Positions 13,871-26,412 of a stretch of DNA of 64,000 nucleotides are shown here, piece by piece. Numbering within the stretch: the first letter of the stretch is position 1; each line of letters begins with the position of its first letter. The stretch is from Lanius collurio. Lineage: Eukaryota > Chordata > Aves > Passeriformes > Laniidae. The position numbers were made by a program, and so were the translations under genes. The stretch covers positions 54,717,661 through 54,781,660 of the forward strand of contig JACBWW010000003.1 of assembly GCA_020086605.1 (NCBI GenBank), written 5' to 3'. A model generated the notes under the pieces. The model was not told the origin of the DNA. It worked only from the letters and a program-made list of their open reading frames with translations, and did not search any database.

Positions 13871-13897
13871 TTTAGGCACCTCAGAGGGGTGCCTAAA
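13871..13897. other. Perfect 10-bp inverted repeat (hairpin)
   Basis: TTTAGGCACC and GGTGCCTAAA are exact inverted copies separated by seven bases. Such a stem is about what chance allows in 64 kb, so no function is inferred. Confidence 0.7.
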
Positions 13898-14324
13898 TTT
13901 GTAGTGTTGTTATGCTCGGTGTTGCAATTCCTAGATCTCTTTTTTCCTCCAGGAACTTGTTATTTCAATGCTGAATTTCTGGGTTTCTGTAGAACCTAGG
14001 CTAATATCTAAGTGTAACTTCCCATGCCTAAACACCTAATGCCATGTGAGAGGTTGTAGTGTGTCCAGTATAAAGATGACCGACACAATGCAAGATGCAT
14101 CTTTCTGGAGCAGCAGCAGAAGGCCATGAAAAATACACTGTGGTACTTCTCTTTTGGCAACTGACTTAATCCCCTATTAATATAAAGTGAATATAAACAT
14201 GTAAGAAAGTGAGAGAGTTAGTTACCTTAAATCTTGGTGATTCCAGCTCTTGAACTTCTGATATCATAGCTCACCTGTTCAACACTGGATCACAAATGCA
14301 GCAGACACATCTCACTGAGGACTC

Positions 14325-14338
14325 CCACCCTCTGCTGG
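14325..14338 (-). promoter_or_regulatory. Candidate CTCF-like site (one mismatch)
   Basis: On the minus strand CCAGCAGAGGGTGG matches the CTCF core except for T in place of C at position 12. It is in opposite orientation to the site at 6.5 kb. Weak evidence on its own. Confidence 0.35.
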
Positions 14339-17300
14339 TGCACAGTGGTCTGTGTTAGTCCATCTCTATAGACTAAATGGTATGTTTGACCAGATGCACA
14401 TCCTGGAAAGCTGTTGTCTATTAAAAATACATATTAATAGTTTCCTTGAACTCCCTCTGTGATACCGTAGGTCATCAAAATATTTCTTTAGAACAAAAAA
14501 TACTCATCCTTTTTGCAAAGAACATCTTGACAGAAACACAACCTCATCAAACTATCTTGCTTCTCTTGCTTTGAGCACCATCACATGTAAAACAGATGTT
14601 GTGAATCAAGATAATCTACCAAGTCTGGAAAAGGTCATACAGTATAAAACAACTCTTCTGTATTTGTAGCTAGAGATAGCTGAGATGGATAGAAAGACCA
14701 GCTGAGTAGCAGTGAAAAGGGACACCAAAGTGAATTACCAAGTGTTTAGCATTCCCTCTTCTCAATAGCTGTAGCTGAGTAACCCTACTTCAGGGTAAAC
14801 TTTTTCAAACTTTTATACATGGACTGGGCAGAACAAGCAGTATAGACTAGATCAAAGCCTTAACAGATGAAGACAAACACAGGATGAATCAAACACTCAC
14901 AAGTGAATCAGATCAATGAAACATATCCAGACAAAATAAACAAAGATGGTATTCAGGACCCTTCACACTGCTCTGCTGCATCAGCACACCTTCCTTGCAT
15001 AGATGCAAGTTGTAACAGTTCCCCAGGTAAATAAACCAACTTCTTGTAAAGAAAATGTTTAATTAACTGCTCTGATCCACGTCATGGAGGCAAAAGCATG
15101 TGAGCAGCCATGCTCAGGACCAGCTTGAGCTTGAGTTCAGTGGGACTTCTTGGTGCAACTTCAGCACCGCACGGACAGGGCCGTGCTGTGAGCAGGCAGC
15201 AGCCAGCCCTGGTTGCAGGATGGGTGCACACGTTCAGTTTGACTCCCAGTAGGTAAAACTGGCCAGAAGCACAACTGTGGGGTCATGCAATGTATGTCCA
15301 GCCAGAGGAGGGTGCAGGGACAGAGATCCCTTGTATGGGGAGCTATTTCCAGCCTTCCATTAGCCTGGATAACAGAGAGCTGACTGCATTGGCAATGACA
15401 ATTTAATGCTGATACAGTTTGTGTTTGTGTTAGGGTTTTTGCTGGTATAGGTATGACACAGAAGAAATTGCAATTTTAGCTAAATCTCTATGCTGGTAGA
15501 AGTATAGGCCTGGTGAAATTAAGAGAGAAAATTATTAAATAATGCTTAACTCAGTTACAATAAATGTACAGGTGGAAGCGGCAAATTTATTCTCTAGCTA
15601 ACTTCATGCTCATACTATGAGCTACAGATGGGCAGAAGATTTGGAAGTTGACAAAAAAAGGAAATTTATTTTCCATTTCTTCCTTTCCTCTGAACATTTG
15701 CAAGCTCCAAAGACTTCACTGAATTAACAATTCTGAAATATATCTATAGTTTATTTGTGTGTACTGAGTGAGGTGTATCACTAAAAGAGCTAACACATGC
15801 CAGTTGTCCATTTTGACTTACAATCTCTGACTGCAAAAAAAAGTACATAATGTTCATTTTCTTTGTTTCTCTTTTTGGCTATACAGTCAAAAAGTTCAAG
15901 TGTACTCTGAAGTAGTTAAACCCACAATCATTTGCCTTATGTTATTTGTCATGGCAATAAAAAAGTATTAAATGATTCATATGGTGCAGGTGAAATCACC
16001 ATACTACTTTTGAAATATGTACCTGTGTGTGTGTTTTATTCAGTATATGTTGGAGATTGCCTGATGCAAATGAATTTTATGGAAAATTAAGCAGATAGCC
16101 ACAGCTGCACTTCACAACTGCCAGAGATTTCTGTAACTGGCAATTTTCCAGCAATCTTGCTAAAAAAGAACTGAAGATTTACCACAAGCAGCTATGCTGA
16201 GACAGACTCCAGGATTGAAACAAACTGGTTGTCATTTTACCATGTGGTTACTCATAAATGTATTAAATATTGGATTTTGAGTTGGTTTTGAAGTCAGGTT
16301 GTTTATCACTCCAAAGAGACATGTTAGAAATCATTGTATCAAAATTCATTACTAGAATTAATTTTAGGCTATTCCATTGCCTTAGTGATTTGACATCTTT
16401 TGACTCTCATAATATTTATTCTGGTTCCCAAACGACAATATCTTATGAATTACCTCATAGGTTTAAGGAAGGAGTAATTTTTGAAGTATTACTTTGGCTA
16501 AACATTTAAGCCATTTGTGACTATAAGTTAAGCTTTTAATTTAAATGATAAAAAGCTCATTCAGCAAACTGAGGAGCTTCTTTTAGCCTTATTATTTATT
16601 TTTCTTATCATATTACTGGCAGAGAAATGAAGTGAGCAAACCTAGAAGATAGACCTGTCAGGGTATGGGAGGGAAGCTCTACAAAGACAGTCTCAGCTGA
16701 AGGTCCACCCCTAAAACCACAATTTAAAGAAAAGATTCCCCTGGATTACTGAGACAACAGGTCTTGGCTCTTCTACAGGGGGATTTTTTCACTGCCTTAA
16801 ATCAGGATCACAGGGTTGAAGATTATGGGCATTGATGGAGAGTGAAGTTTGCTAAATGTGGTTTTAAGAGTTAATTGAATATTTCAGAATGCTGTTACAT
16901 GCAGCAGCAGAGAGTGCAAGCAGACCCTACTTCTCCCTCCTGTTCATTTATTGACCTGTTTAAACTAGCCTTTGAAAAATGTTTCTCTTTACAAGGTTTT
17001 TTTTTTCTGTATCCAGACAGCTCTGTAATAAACAAGGAGAGTATCTGAGAAAGAAACATGAATAAATTGTAAATTGTTCTGGTAACATCTTGAGGTGATG
17101 TTTATTTTTTTGTTTGATTCTACATTTGGTGGGGAGCATTGCCTACAGACAGAAGCAAACAGCTTTGTAAACAGGCACAAGAAATTAGGCAGAGGAAAAA
17201 CGTGTGCGTGCTTTGCTGAATACTACACTTTCTTTGCTTGTCCTAATCAATGTGATCCAATCGTTTCCAACTGCAAAGCACCGTCCTCTACTTAGTTAAT

Positions 17301-20300
17301 TTCTTATTTTGTAACTGTTCTACAGTTAATAGCAGTGAACTGAAAAGATAGGAGGAACATTTCAAATTAAAAATTGCCTACCATTTCTTCTTATTTTACT
17401 GTAAGGGGAAAAACCAAAAGCAGACAGATGTGGTTAGTCAAAAAACCCACTCTGATATTTCTTAATTTTCAACATCTTAAATCAGGAATTTGTTGTAACT
17501 TCATGCTCAATTGGTTTCCAAGTATGGGAGCCAAAAAGGTTGGAAGTTGGAAGCTGATGAACACTGTTTTGGCATGTCCAGCTTTTTGTCTCTTGGGTCT
17601 GGAAGCATTTGGACAAGTCAGTGAAGTGCATTGCTGTGGATGCCCCATGCCCTGTTTGGGGAATATTGACAAACCTGCCCTGCTCAACCTGTCTCAGTGG
17701 CCTAAAGACATCAGAGCCAACCAGACCTGAATCATGTAGCCCACAAACACATGATGACCACAAAACTGAGTTGGAGGCCTGCTCTTCAAAGCTATGACAT
17801 CAGCTTTGGATCTTCCCCCTCTGTGTCCCTCCACTAATGGAGGCTTAGGACCCAACAGAAGTGAAATCCAGCTTAGATAACTTCCTAAGACAGTATTTTG
17901 TTTTGAAGATCTGTGAAGAACCTTAGAGGAATGATGCTCTACAGCAAAACGCTCTGCTCATTGGTGAGAAAATGCCTGGATAGGATGATTAGCTACATCC
18001 CAGGCAGAAGATGGGGATGATTCGTCAGGGACATTTCTGCTGACTCCAGTCATATTCAGCTGGCCATGAGTTTAGATCTTGAGCTTAAAACAGCAGAGAC
18101 CTCACTGAGTGAGTCTGTTTTTATGTGAGCAGATTTGTGTATTTCCTCCTTGAGTCAAATACTTGCGCAGTATTCATTTATATAGCCCTGAAGCAGGTCA
18201 CATACATAAAAACCTGATCCTGGGTAATGCTGGTCAGGATTGGTCTATGGAATAATTCTTAGCTGAGAAATAAGAACTTCTGGAAAGTGCAGGAAGTGCT
18301 GACATTTGTGGATGAGACAGCAGAGGAAAATGGATAAGAGAAGGCAGAACAAGCAGCCAGCTCACAAGCAATTCTGGGGACACAGGGAGGATAACTCCAC
18401 AAAAGGCCTAAGCTTCAGTGTCTCTCTTTTGAGGTGGGAAACAGCAGGTGAGACACAGGAAGATTTTTTCAACATTCTTTTAAATGCCTGTAGGACACTG
18501 CTACTTTAGGCAGGACTTAGATCATTTACCTGAGCTAAAAATATCCACATGAAGACTTCTGACAGAGCTGGGAGTGTTCTGGGGGCTTGTCTGACCTCTC
18601 ATGCTTTCCACGTCTCAATTCCTTAACAATATGAAAGGAAACTGAGTCTTTAATTTATTCTTTCTTAATCAAATAAGTATTATTGTTTTTATCTGGTCCT
18701 TCCACCATCTATAAATACTTCCTATATCTTCACTGGATGCACCCCTCTAATAAAGACAGGGATCAGGAGCTAGCACAGTATCTACTCTGGCTCAGGCAGC
18801 CCCTGACCAAGCCTTGCTGTCCTCTCCCTAGTGTTTGTCAGGAAGAGGAGACCAAATCAGAGCTGCAAATCTCTAGGCCAAGAGATATTTACTGAGTAGC
18901 TGTACCAAAGAGAGGGCAATAACAAGAGAAGAGATCACATCTTCTGTCTTCTCCTTGCTACAGCAAAGTAGAGTCAAATATTCTGGTATAGAAGTTGAAG
19001 GGAAGGTGGTTTTCATAGGTTTTAGCAGAGAAAATGGCTAAAGGAAAGAAACTACAACCTCTGTAAATACAATGGCTAACTACTTAGCAGCATCCAGTGG
19101 TCTCAGGCACCATGACCTTGAGGCAGATGCTAAAAAGCTTATTCCAAATAATCAAGAATACAGACCACAAGTTGCTTGTACCAGGAGAATAGGTATTTTA
19201 CAAACCTTATTGATCTACAGAGTGTATTTTAAAACTGTTATCATTGGTGTACAGATCTACATTGCTCATGCAGAGGTGGGCAGGGCAACCTGCAATAGCA
19301 TTGAGAACAGGAATGCCCAGACTGGAACTTTTAGTTAAACCATTTCCAATCAGAGTTCAAGGAGTGGCACTGAATGAAGGAGATAGGTTTTTTTCATAGG
19401 GATGAACTTACAGGCTAGGAGCAGGGCAGAGGAGCAGTGAGAAAACTTGTGAGTGAGAAAGCAGCTTTCACTGCTTTCACTCATCCACCTGTTAACAAGA
19501 CATCCTTCCCAAACTTACAGGATTTAGGGCTAAAGGTCACAAGGCTGCAGTTCCTTTTGCAACACTACTTCCAGATTAAGGTATAATCTATTATTTTTTG
19601 TCAAATTAAGCGCTCAATTCTTAGCAGGCAATATCCTAAAGTTATGGCAAGCAGCTCTCTAGGCACTATTTTCTTTGTAAAAAAACCCCAATTATGCAAG
19701 TTATTATTAGGGAGGCTTGATGCTGAACCCAATTAGACAAAGAATCATGGAAAAAGCAGTCATACAAAGGGCAAAGTTTACTAGTCCTGGATGTCTTCAC
19801 TATGTTTATTTGTCTGGCAGAGCTCTTGGTGATTCCGTGATTAACATCTTGATTAATGAAAACATGTGCTCTGGCCGCCACTTTGCACTGACGATGGTTT
19901 TTGTTTGAAATCTGTGAGTGAGGGAGTAGTTTCCATGAACAGTCAGAAAATCTTCAGTGATGGATTGTCTTGCAGGCAGGGTTTTTAGTGTGACACTGCA
20001 GAACAGGCTGTTCCTGGCCAGCAGACCTGGGGCGTTATGCCCTGGCTCTGCTCACTCTGGAGGCAGCTCAGACAACAGCGGGAAGGGGCACCACGGTGGC
20101 TGCCTCAGACTTGAAGCTGTGGCTTCCTTGTTTCCTTGGACTTTTCATGCGCACATGTAACTCTGGCATCACCTTCCCACAGCCTGTCCTATCCACGTGG
20201 TGAAAAAGACCCATCTCTCATCTTGTATAAAAGGTGTTAAATAATTACATTTGGACATCTTTTCCTTTTGCACCTTACTTTTCTGCTAGGTCAGAACAAT

Positions 20301-22507
20301 GTTATATGTACCTGTACAGGCTTTCATTTCTGGCAATCTGCTTGTTGCAGTTTATCTCCTCCACGTACACTTGGGTTTAATGACCTTACAGGCCTATTCT
20401 ACAACATGGCTCTTTGTGAAAGACACTGAAGCTGAAGTTGCTGATTTATGAGTTTATGACTTAGAACCAGACCTGAGATGAGAAGAGGGAAAAGAGGTTT
20501 TCCTGTAAAAGCCTAATTTTACCTATAGCTGTAATAAAAACTGTTAAGGTCAGTGAAGGTAAGGGTCAAAAAAGCTGATCTCTTGCTCGCTTGCCTACTC
20601 TTTCTCTGCTTTGGGATGGGCAGTGCTTATATTATTACTATTGTTCCTGAGAACAACTCACCCCTTTCATGAAGGAGCTTTCTACATCCCTCCTTTCCCT
20701 GTTGCCTTTTGCTATGGCTGTAGCACCGTGAAACTTCAGAGTTTTCTGGACTTTCTTTTTGACACTTGGTGTTTTCTATTTGCCTCCTCATTTTTTTTGA
20801 GTTGTAAACTCTCTCTTTTCAGAGATTCATCCTCTATTTTCTCTGTGCCTTACTATCAGATGAAGGTGAATTTTTACTCCCATTGTATCAAACTAGTTTG
20901 TGCAGCCCCTTCTCCAAACTTGCACACAACCCATGATCTATTTCCTTTCCTGCCCAGCAGTTCAGATCTTCACCCCATCCAGACACTAAATACTGTGTTT
21001 AGGATCATTGTCCTCTTTGCTCATAAAAAGCATCATCAAGCTGATATGCCTGGTCAGGTGGTTTTTAGGACTTCCCTGTGAAATCACACAGAAAATTCTC
21101 CCCCGTCCTCAGCTGCTCAGTTGCCCAGCTTCCTTAAGACCTTCAACACAGGCAGTCACATACATCAAAGATGGTGACATCTCCTTTCTTTTCTTACTGC
21201 CTTGTGGCAGTCGGGTTCTCAGGCCACCCTTAGGTGAAAATTGCCATCCACTTTCATATCTTAGTGGCCCTGGGTAGAAATGTCATAGTTGCAGAGCAGG
21301 AATAGTCCTTGGCTTTTCTTGCTCTGACACTTGAGCCTGATGCTTCCTTGCTGCCAGGACAAAGTATCCGTTCTTCAACTTCACAGATCTATAGTGTGGG
21401 TGAAAAGATGTCTGGAGCAAGTCCTGCCTCCAGAAACTGCTCCACAACTGATCCTACCACAAGTCTCTTTTCATTTTTGGCATGTCTCTGTTTTGCTAAA
21501 TCATAGGGTTTCTCACTTTAGAAAAATGATAATGGAGGCAGAATATAGCACAGTTCCATAAACCCTGGCTGATGCAGGGAAAACAGAGACTGATCAAACT
21601 GATCACTCACAGTCTCTCAACACAAAATCTTTGGGGCCATCCAATAAAATTGTCAGGCACAGCTAAAAACAGGCAAAAAAGGAAAACTTCTTGTGGCCTG
21701 TAGGTACATTGTGGCAAAATAAGTTAAAAGAGATTGACATTTTAAGGGAGGATGGGTGCTTTGTTGACTATTAGATATTATGCTCTGGATGTAATTTCAG
21801 TCCCAGGGAATCTCTACATTGTTGATTTTTAGAGGCTGGAAGACAGTGAAAGGGCTCTATATACTCTAATTCTTATACTTTTGTTTCAGTATCTGCTACA
21901 GATCACTGTCAGAGACAGGATACTTGGCTAGACAGGCTTTTGATTTGACTGGCCATGGTACTTACATTTTTTCATACATTCTGTAGCAGCTTTGCCCAGA
22001 ACTTGGAGTACAGTTTATTCTGCTCTGTGTGCTGCACTTCTGTTCTTTTGCTGATAGCCAAGAATGACAAATTTAAAATAAGGTTTATGACAACAGCAGC
22101 ATGCATGGCACAAGCTGCATGGTAATGAGTTGGTTTTCCAAGTTAAGCACTGGAATGACTTCAGTTGCTGCCCATAAATGGGATCTGTACATACAATCCC
22201 TTGATGGTAGAGAGGGCCTGCAGCTGGGGTAGATCACAGCTTACTGAGCCCAGAAGCTCTCAGCCCTGCCTGATGCTGTGATTTCAACCCACAGTTTGAA
22301 ATTCAAGCTACTTTGTTATAACCCCAAAGCCTGCCACAGCCTGGGAAAGACAATTTCACATGATTCTCTCATACAGACTCAGTAGGTAAGAATAAGGATG
22401 CTGGAAGCAGACAATGATCAGTAAGCAATGTTGCACACCATGTTCACAGAGAAAATTGAAACACCCTGCTAAACTCACCTGATCCTTAGGACCTAGGCAG
22501 TATTATG

Positions 22508-22552
22508 TTAACGATCTTAGAGGATTTTTCCAACCTAAATTATTCTGTCTGA
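22508..22552 (+). mobile_element. CR1 LINE 3' tail, short remnant
   Basis: ACGATCTTAGAGGATTTTTC and CAACCTAAATTATTCTG match the plus-sense CR1 3' end (GATGATCTTAGAGG...CCAACC...ATTCTATG). Only about 45 bases are assignable. Confidence 0.7.
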
Positions 22553-25118
22553 TAAAAACTCAAATCTCAGAGTAAGTAAGTGAAATATTCCCCAGGCAAC
22601 TCTTTTTTAAACCGTGCTCTGAAATGTAGGATGTGAGGAATGATGATACATATAGAATAAAGCCAAAGAAAATATTCCCTAATATTTTGAGAAATAAAGC
22701 CTTTGGTTTTGGATTTTTTTTTTTCCACATTTCCACAGCAGGGCATGAAGGAAATTTCAGGGGGACATTAACAGTGCAAATGTTGGTCAGCATTTTCAGC
22801 AAATGCTGGTCTTTTTATGCTTGTTGGCTTTTGTATTGTTTTGTTTTGTTTATGGACTCTTTTCAATACCCCAGGGGTCTGCTGGAAAGGACAGAAATAC
22901 AAAAATCAGTGCTGCAAAGTGCTGAGAGCCCTACACTGGCCTGGCTGTGGAAGTTGAAGACACTCTGCACCCATGAGCAAGGTCTCTGCTCCTGGGCAGG
23001 ATGAAGCCTGTTAACAGGTGTGTGAGTCTCTAAGCTGCTGAGGCATAGATTCAACTGTCATAGGTCCCATAAAGTAGTAGCATTTGGCAGATCCTATTAT
23101 TAATGATACTATGTTTGCCAACAACGTAAAACAATAATGCTTGTGAGTTAACCAAATTCAAATCATATGAAGATTTTCCTGTATTCTGTCCAAAAAGTTC
23201 TTGTAAGAGGCTGATTCATCCAATACCCTTTCTATCCCAAGAGCAAGAGAAGATAATTTTCCCACTCTTTCACTGTGGGAAACAGAACACAAATCAGCCC
23301 AGATTTAGTCCTCTTGGTGGTCGCAGACAGACACTACCTTTTTTTTCTAGCAGAGTGTATCTAAGTTTTGCTTATAGCTGTTTTCCAAAGAAGTGACTGT
23401 TCTTTCACTGTAAGGGTGCTCATACTGTGGAAATCCACCTAATCAGACAAAGCTGAAAAATAGCAAAGAACTATTTTCCTTGCTGCCTCAGAGCCATCTG
23501 TCTGGGTTGGAGGTCTCTGTGGATTAATGTGTGAAATTCAAGACCTGGATTTGTGGTCTTTATTTAGGGAGTTGCAAATACATGCCAAGCAAGTGTTCTG
23601 AGCTTCCTTCTGAGCATTAGGGCAAGATCTCAGACCATTTAAAAATTAATCCATTAAGTCTTACAGACCCCCTCAGAGCCTTTCCACCCCTTGTGTCATG
23701 AACATGTTACAGGAACTTTCAGGGCTATTTTGGGTATTTTTTTTCCTCTTTAGGAGGAAACTTTGGTATCATGCACAAGGCATCATCTTTGCTGTCATCT
23801 AGTTTACTTCCAACGAGAAGGCAGAAGCAAATCTCTGCCTATCCTTTTGGCCAGATTACCTCCTGCAGCTGCTTCTCACGGCTCTGTGACCCCTGAAAAC
23901 CCATACTCATCTGCTGCTCCTTTCCTAGAGGGAAGCAGAGCTAATACACAGTTCATACTCCAGCTTTGGCATGATTGGCCCACTTGCCTTGGGCAGTGAC
24001 TTTAGTTGTTTCCAAGTTTTGTCTCACAGAAGTTGCTTAATTACCCCTTTCATGAAAACCAAAAGAGTACTCAGGTCACCCAAAATCTGATATTATGAAT
24101 ATTACAGTTGCTTAATGTTGCACAACGGTGCAGGAAGAAGGTGGTGTCCTGCTACTAAAGGTTCTTGTTGTAGATCAACAGTGGGTAAAGAAAATTCAGG
24201 GGAGGGAAGGTTAAAGTCAAAAGCATAATTTCAGATCAGGGTTGTGATCAGTCTCCATTTGTAAAATGCACTCATTTAAAACTAAAGTGGGGAACATGGA
24301 GGTTCTTGGGGTGGCTCATGCCACTACTAAATCCCATGGTTGTGTTCTCCTGCCCATGAATTGGACCAAAGCAGGAGGAATTGCAGGATTTTCTTTCCAG
24401 ACCTCCCCCAGTTAATCTCTGGATGTGCTGACCAGGCCCAGGACTCTCACACTGGGGTGACAATGTTCAGTCTGTCTACAGCACCCTATAGACTTGTGAT
24501 GTTTCTGTGGAACATGGTTTAAAGCTATTTTTATTTTTTCTTGACACATCTAGAGGTGAAGGCAGAGGTGCACACATGCACCTTGACAAGGTTATTTAAA
24601 TCCTCCCACAGTTCTTTTTGTCCCAGTTTTTACACCCCTGCAGACGATTTCAGTGAGTCTGCTCTTTCCCATATCATCACTCATGTCAGTGACAGCATAC
24701 CACTGCCACATCACTGTGCTTTCTGCCATTTTTCATGTCCCTTGAGCAATTTCTCTGAGCTGTCCTGCAAAGCAGATACCTTCTCTTCATGGATACTTCT
24801 AAAATCTTTCAGTGAAAGCATCGTTTCTCTGCCCAGATTGGGAATAGCATCCACCTTTCTGCTGGGAAAATGGAGGAAAACTGGGAATAAGAGATGGCCA
24901 TCATCTAGTTATCACATTACCAGTATAAAGATCTCATTTCAAAAGTAGCAAACACCGCTGTGTAAGCTCAGGACGCCTGACAGCAACTAACAAGGAGTCA
25001 GTACACTTGCCCAGTTAAGAACTGTGCCTCTAAGGGCTCAGGAACTGTAAGAAGTTTATTTGCATGCTGTATCCTGTTCGTCCATCTTGCCATGTTCCCA
25101 GAGACAGTGTGTATTCCT
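22553..25118. other. Intergenic, no recognisable features
   Basis: Unique sequence. Open frames such as 22,633-23,004 plus (123 codons) and 24,541-24,948 plus (135 codons) carry no recognised motif. Confidence 0.6.
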
Positions 25119-25225
25119 GCAGCCCCTCCTCTCCTCTCCTCTTTCCCTCCCTTTGCTCTTCCCTTTTCTCTTGCCTTACTTCATCCTTTTCCTCTTCCTT
25201 TTTCTCTTCCCTTTCCTTTTCCACA
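25119..25225. repeat. Polypyrimidine/polypurine tract
   Basis: About 105 bases almost wholly C/T on the plus strand (CCTCTCCTCTCCTC-type then CTTTTCCTCTTCC-type). The purine strand gives meaningless Glu/Lys/Arg-rich open frames. Such tracts can form triplex (H-DNA) structures in principle. Confidence 0.9.
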
Positions 25226-25974
25226 ATGTACACAAGCACTCAAAGCATCAACTTTGTAGAAGTAAAAAAAAATATACACTGAAATGACTAATGGGAATTA
25301 GATCTATGTGGTAATGGACGTCACACCCAGACTGACCTCCATATGTTTCTTTTCCCTCTGTTTCTCTCTCTGGAAAATATGATTTAAATTTTTATCAAAT
25401 AGTTAGCATCTTCTAGTTTCAAGGAAAAGTTTAATTCGAAATTGGATCTGCTACAACATTACTCAGTTTCTGAACATTGCTAATTTTTTCACAGACTACC
25501 TGGGACTTCCATGTATAAATTATACTTCAGAGATGGAAATCCAGATTATACACTTTCTAAGTATTAAATTTAAAAATACCTTTTCGGGCTGGGTATTGTA
25601 GGACTGAGTACTACAGTACTCAATGTAAGTTTTACATTTTTGCTACTTAAAGCCACACATATAGATGTATTATAGATATATAATATGGGAGAATGATTGA
25701 TGAACTTCCTCTTTCAAACAATTCCAATAGGTAGTAAGGTCCTTAGGTATTCTGGAGAAATTTTTTACCTCATAAATGTCATTAGCACAAAGTTATTTCC
25801 CTGTGAAGTAAAAATATATTGTTTTGTGAGAAAAAGCACTATCCTAACTGCTTTTGGATACAGAATGAGATCTCATAGAAAAGATACTTCTTCTAGTGAA
25901 GTTACCTATTTAACTGAAACAGATGGCTAGAAAATAGAAAAAAAATTCTGAAATTGCAAATGTATCCACAAAGG
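25226..25974. other. Intergenic, no recognisable features
   Basis: AT-rich unique sequence between the pyrimidine tract and a CR1 copy; nothing recognised. Confidence 0.6.
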
Positions 25975-26412
25975 AGAGCAATGGAGCTGGTGAAGGATAT
26001 GGAGCACAAGTCCTGTGAGGAGCAGCTGAGGGAGCTGGGGGAGCTCAGCCTGGAGAAAAGGAGGCTCCAGGAGCATCTTATCTCTCTCTACAACTCCCTG
26101 AAAGGAAGTTGTAGTAGAGTGGGTGTCTGGCTCTTCTGCCAGGTCACGGTGATAAGACAGGAAACAATGGCCTCAACTTGCACCACGGGAGGTTTAGATT
26201 GGATCTCAGGTAAAGATTGTTCATGGCAAGGGCTGTCAAGCTTTGGAACAGGCTGCCTAGGGAAGTGGTGGAGTCACCATCCTTGGAAGTGTTTAAAAAA
26301 TGTGTAGGTGTGGCACTTAGGGGCATGGTTTAGTGCTGGATTAGTCAGTGCTGGGTTAAGGGTTGGACTTGACGATATTGAGGGACATTTCCAATTTAAA
26401 CAATACTATGAT
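25975..26412 (+). mobile_element. CR1 LINE 3' fragment, plus orientation
   Basis: This is the best coding-sense CR1 piece here. It runs from AGAGCAATGGAGCTGGTGAA through GAGGAGCAGCTGAGGGAGCT and CTGGAGAAAAGGAGGCTCC to the 3' end with GGTTGGACTTGACGATAT and a final AATACTATGATTTT. The plus frame reads KSCEEQLRELGELSLEKRRL, the usual C-terminal part of CR1 ORF2. It then breaks by frameshift before the conserved segment recognisable as WNRLPREVVE-like in another frame. It is 5'-truncated and dead. Confidence 0.93.

Larger units (their letters stand above)
10242..22507. other. Intergenic, mostly featureless
   Basis: About 12 kb of mainly unique AT-rich DNA. It holds the small hairpin at 13,871-13,897, a CTCF-like motif at 14,325-14,338 and a slightly G+C-richer part at 15,060-15,330. 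A 156-codon plus-strand open frame at 20,611-21,081 begins with a hydrophobic stretch but resembles no known protein and has no supporting exon or promoter signals. A stretch around 12,290-12,900 may be an old retroviral LTR by general look only; I could not support it. Confidence 0.55.

Noticed and set aside
20611..21081. 156-codon plus-strand frame with hydrophobic start
   Set aside because: No recognised family, no splice or CpG support; composition reflects T-rich DNA.
25030..25239. Glu/Lys/Arg-rich minus-strand frame
   Set aside because: Translation of the polypurine strand of a simple tract.
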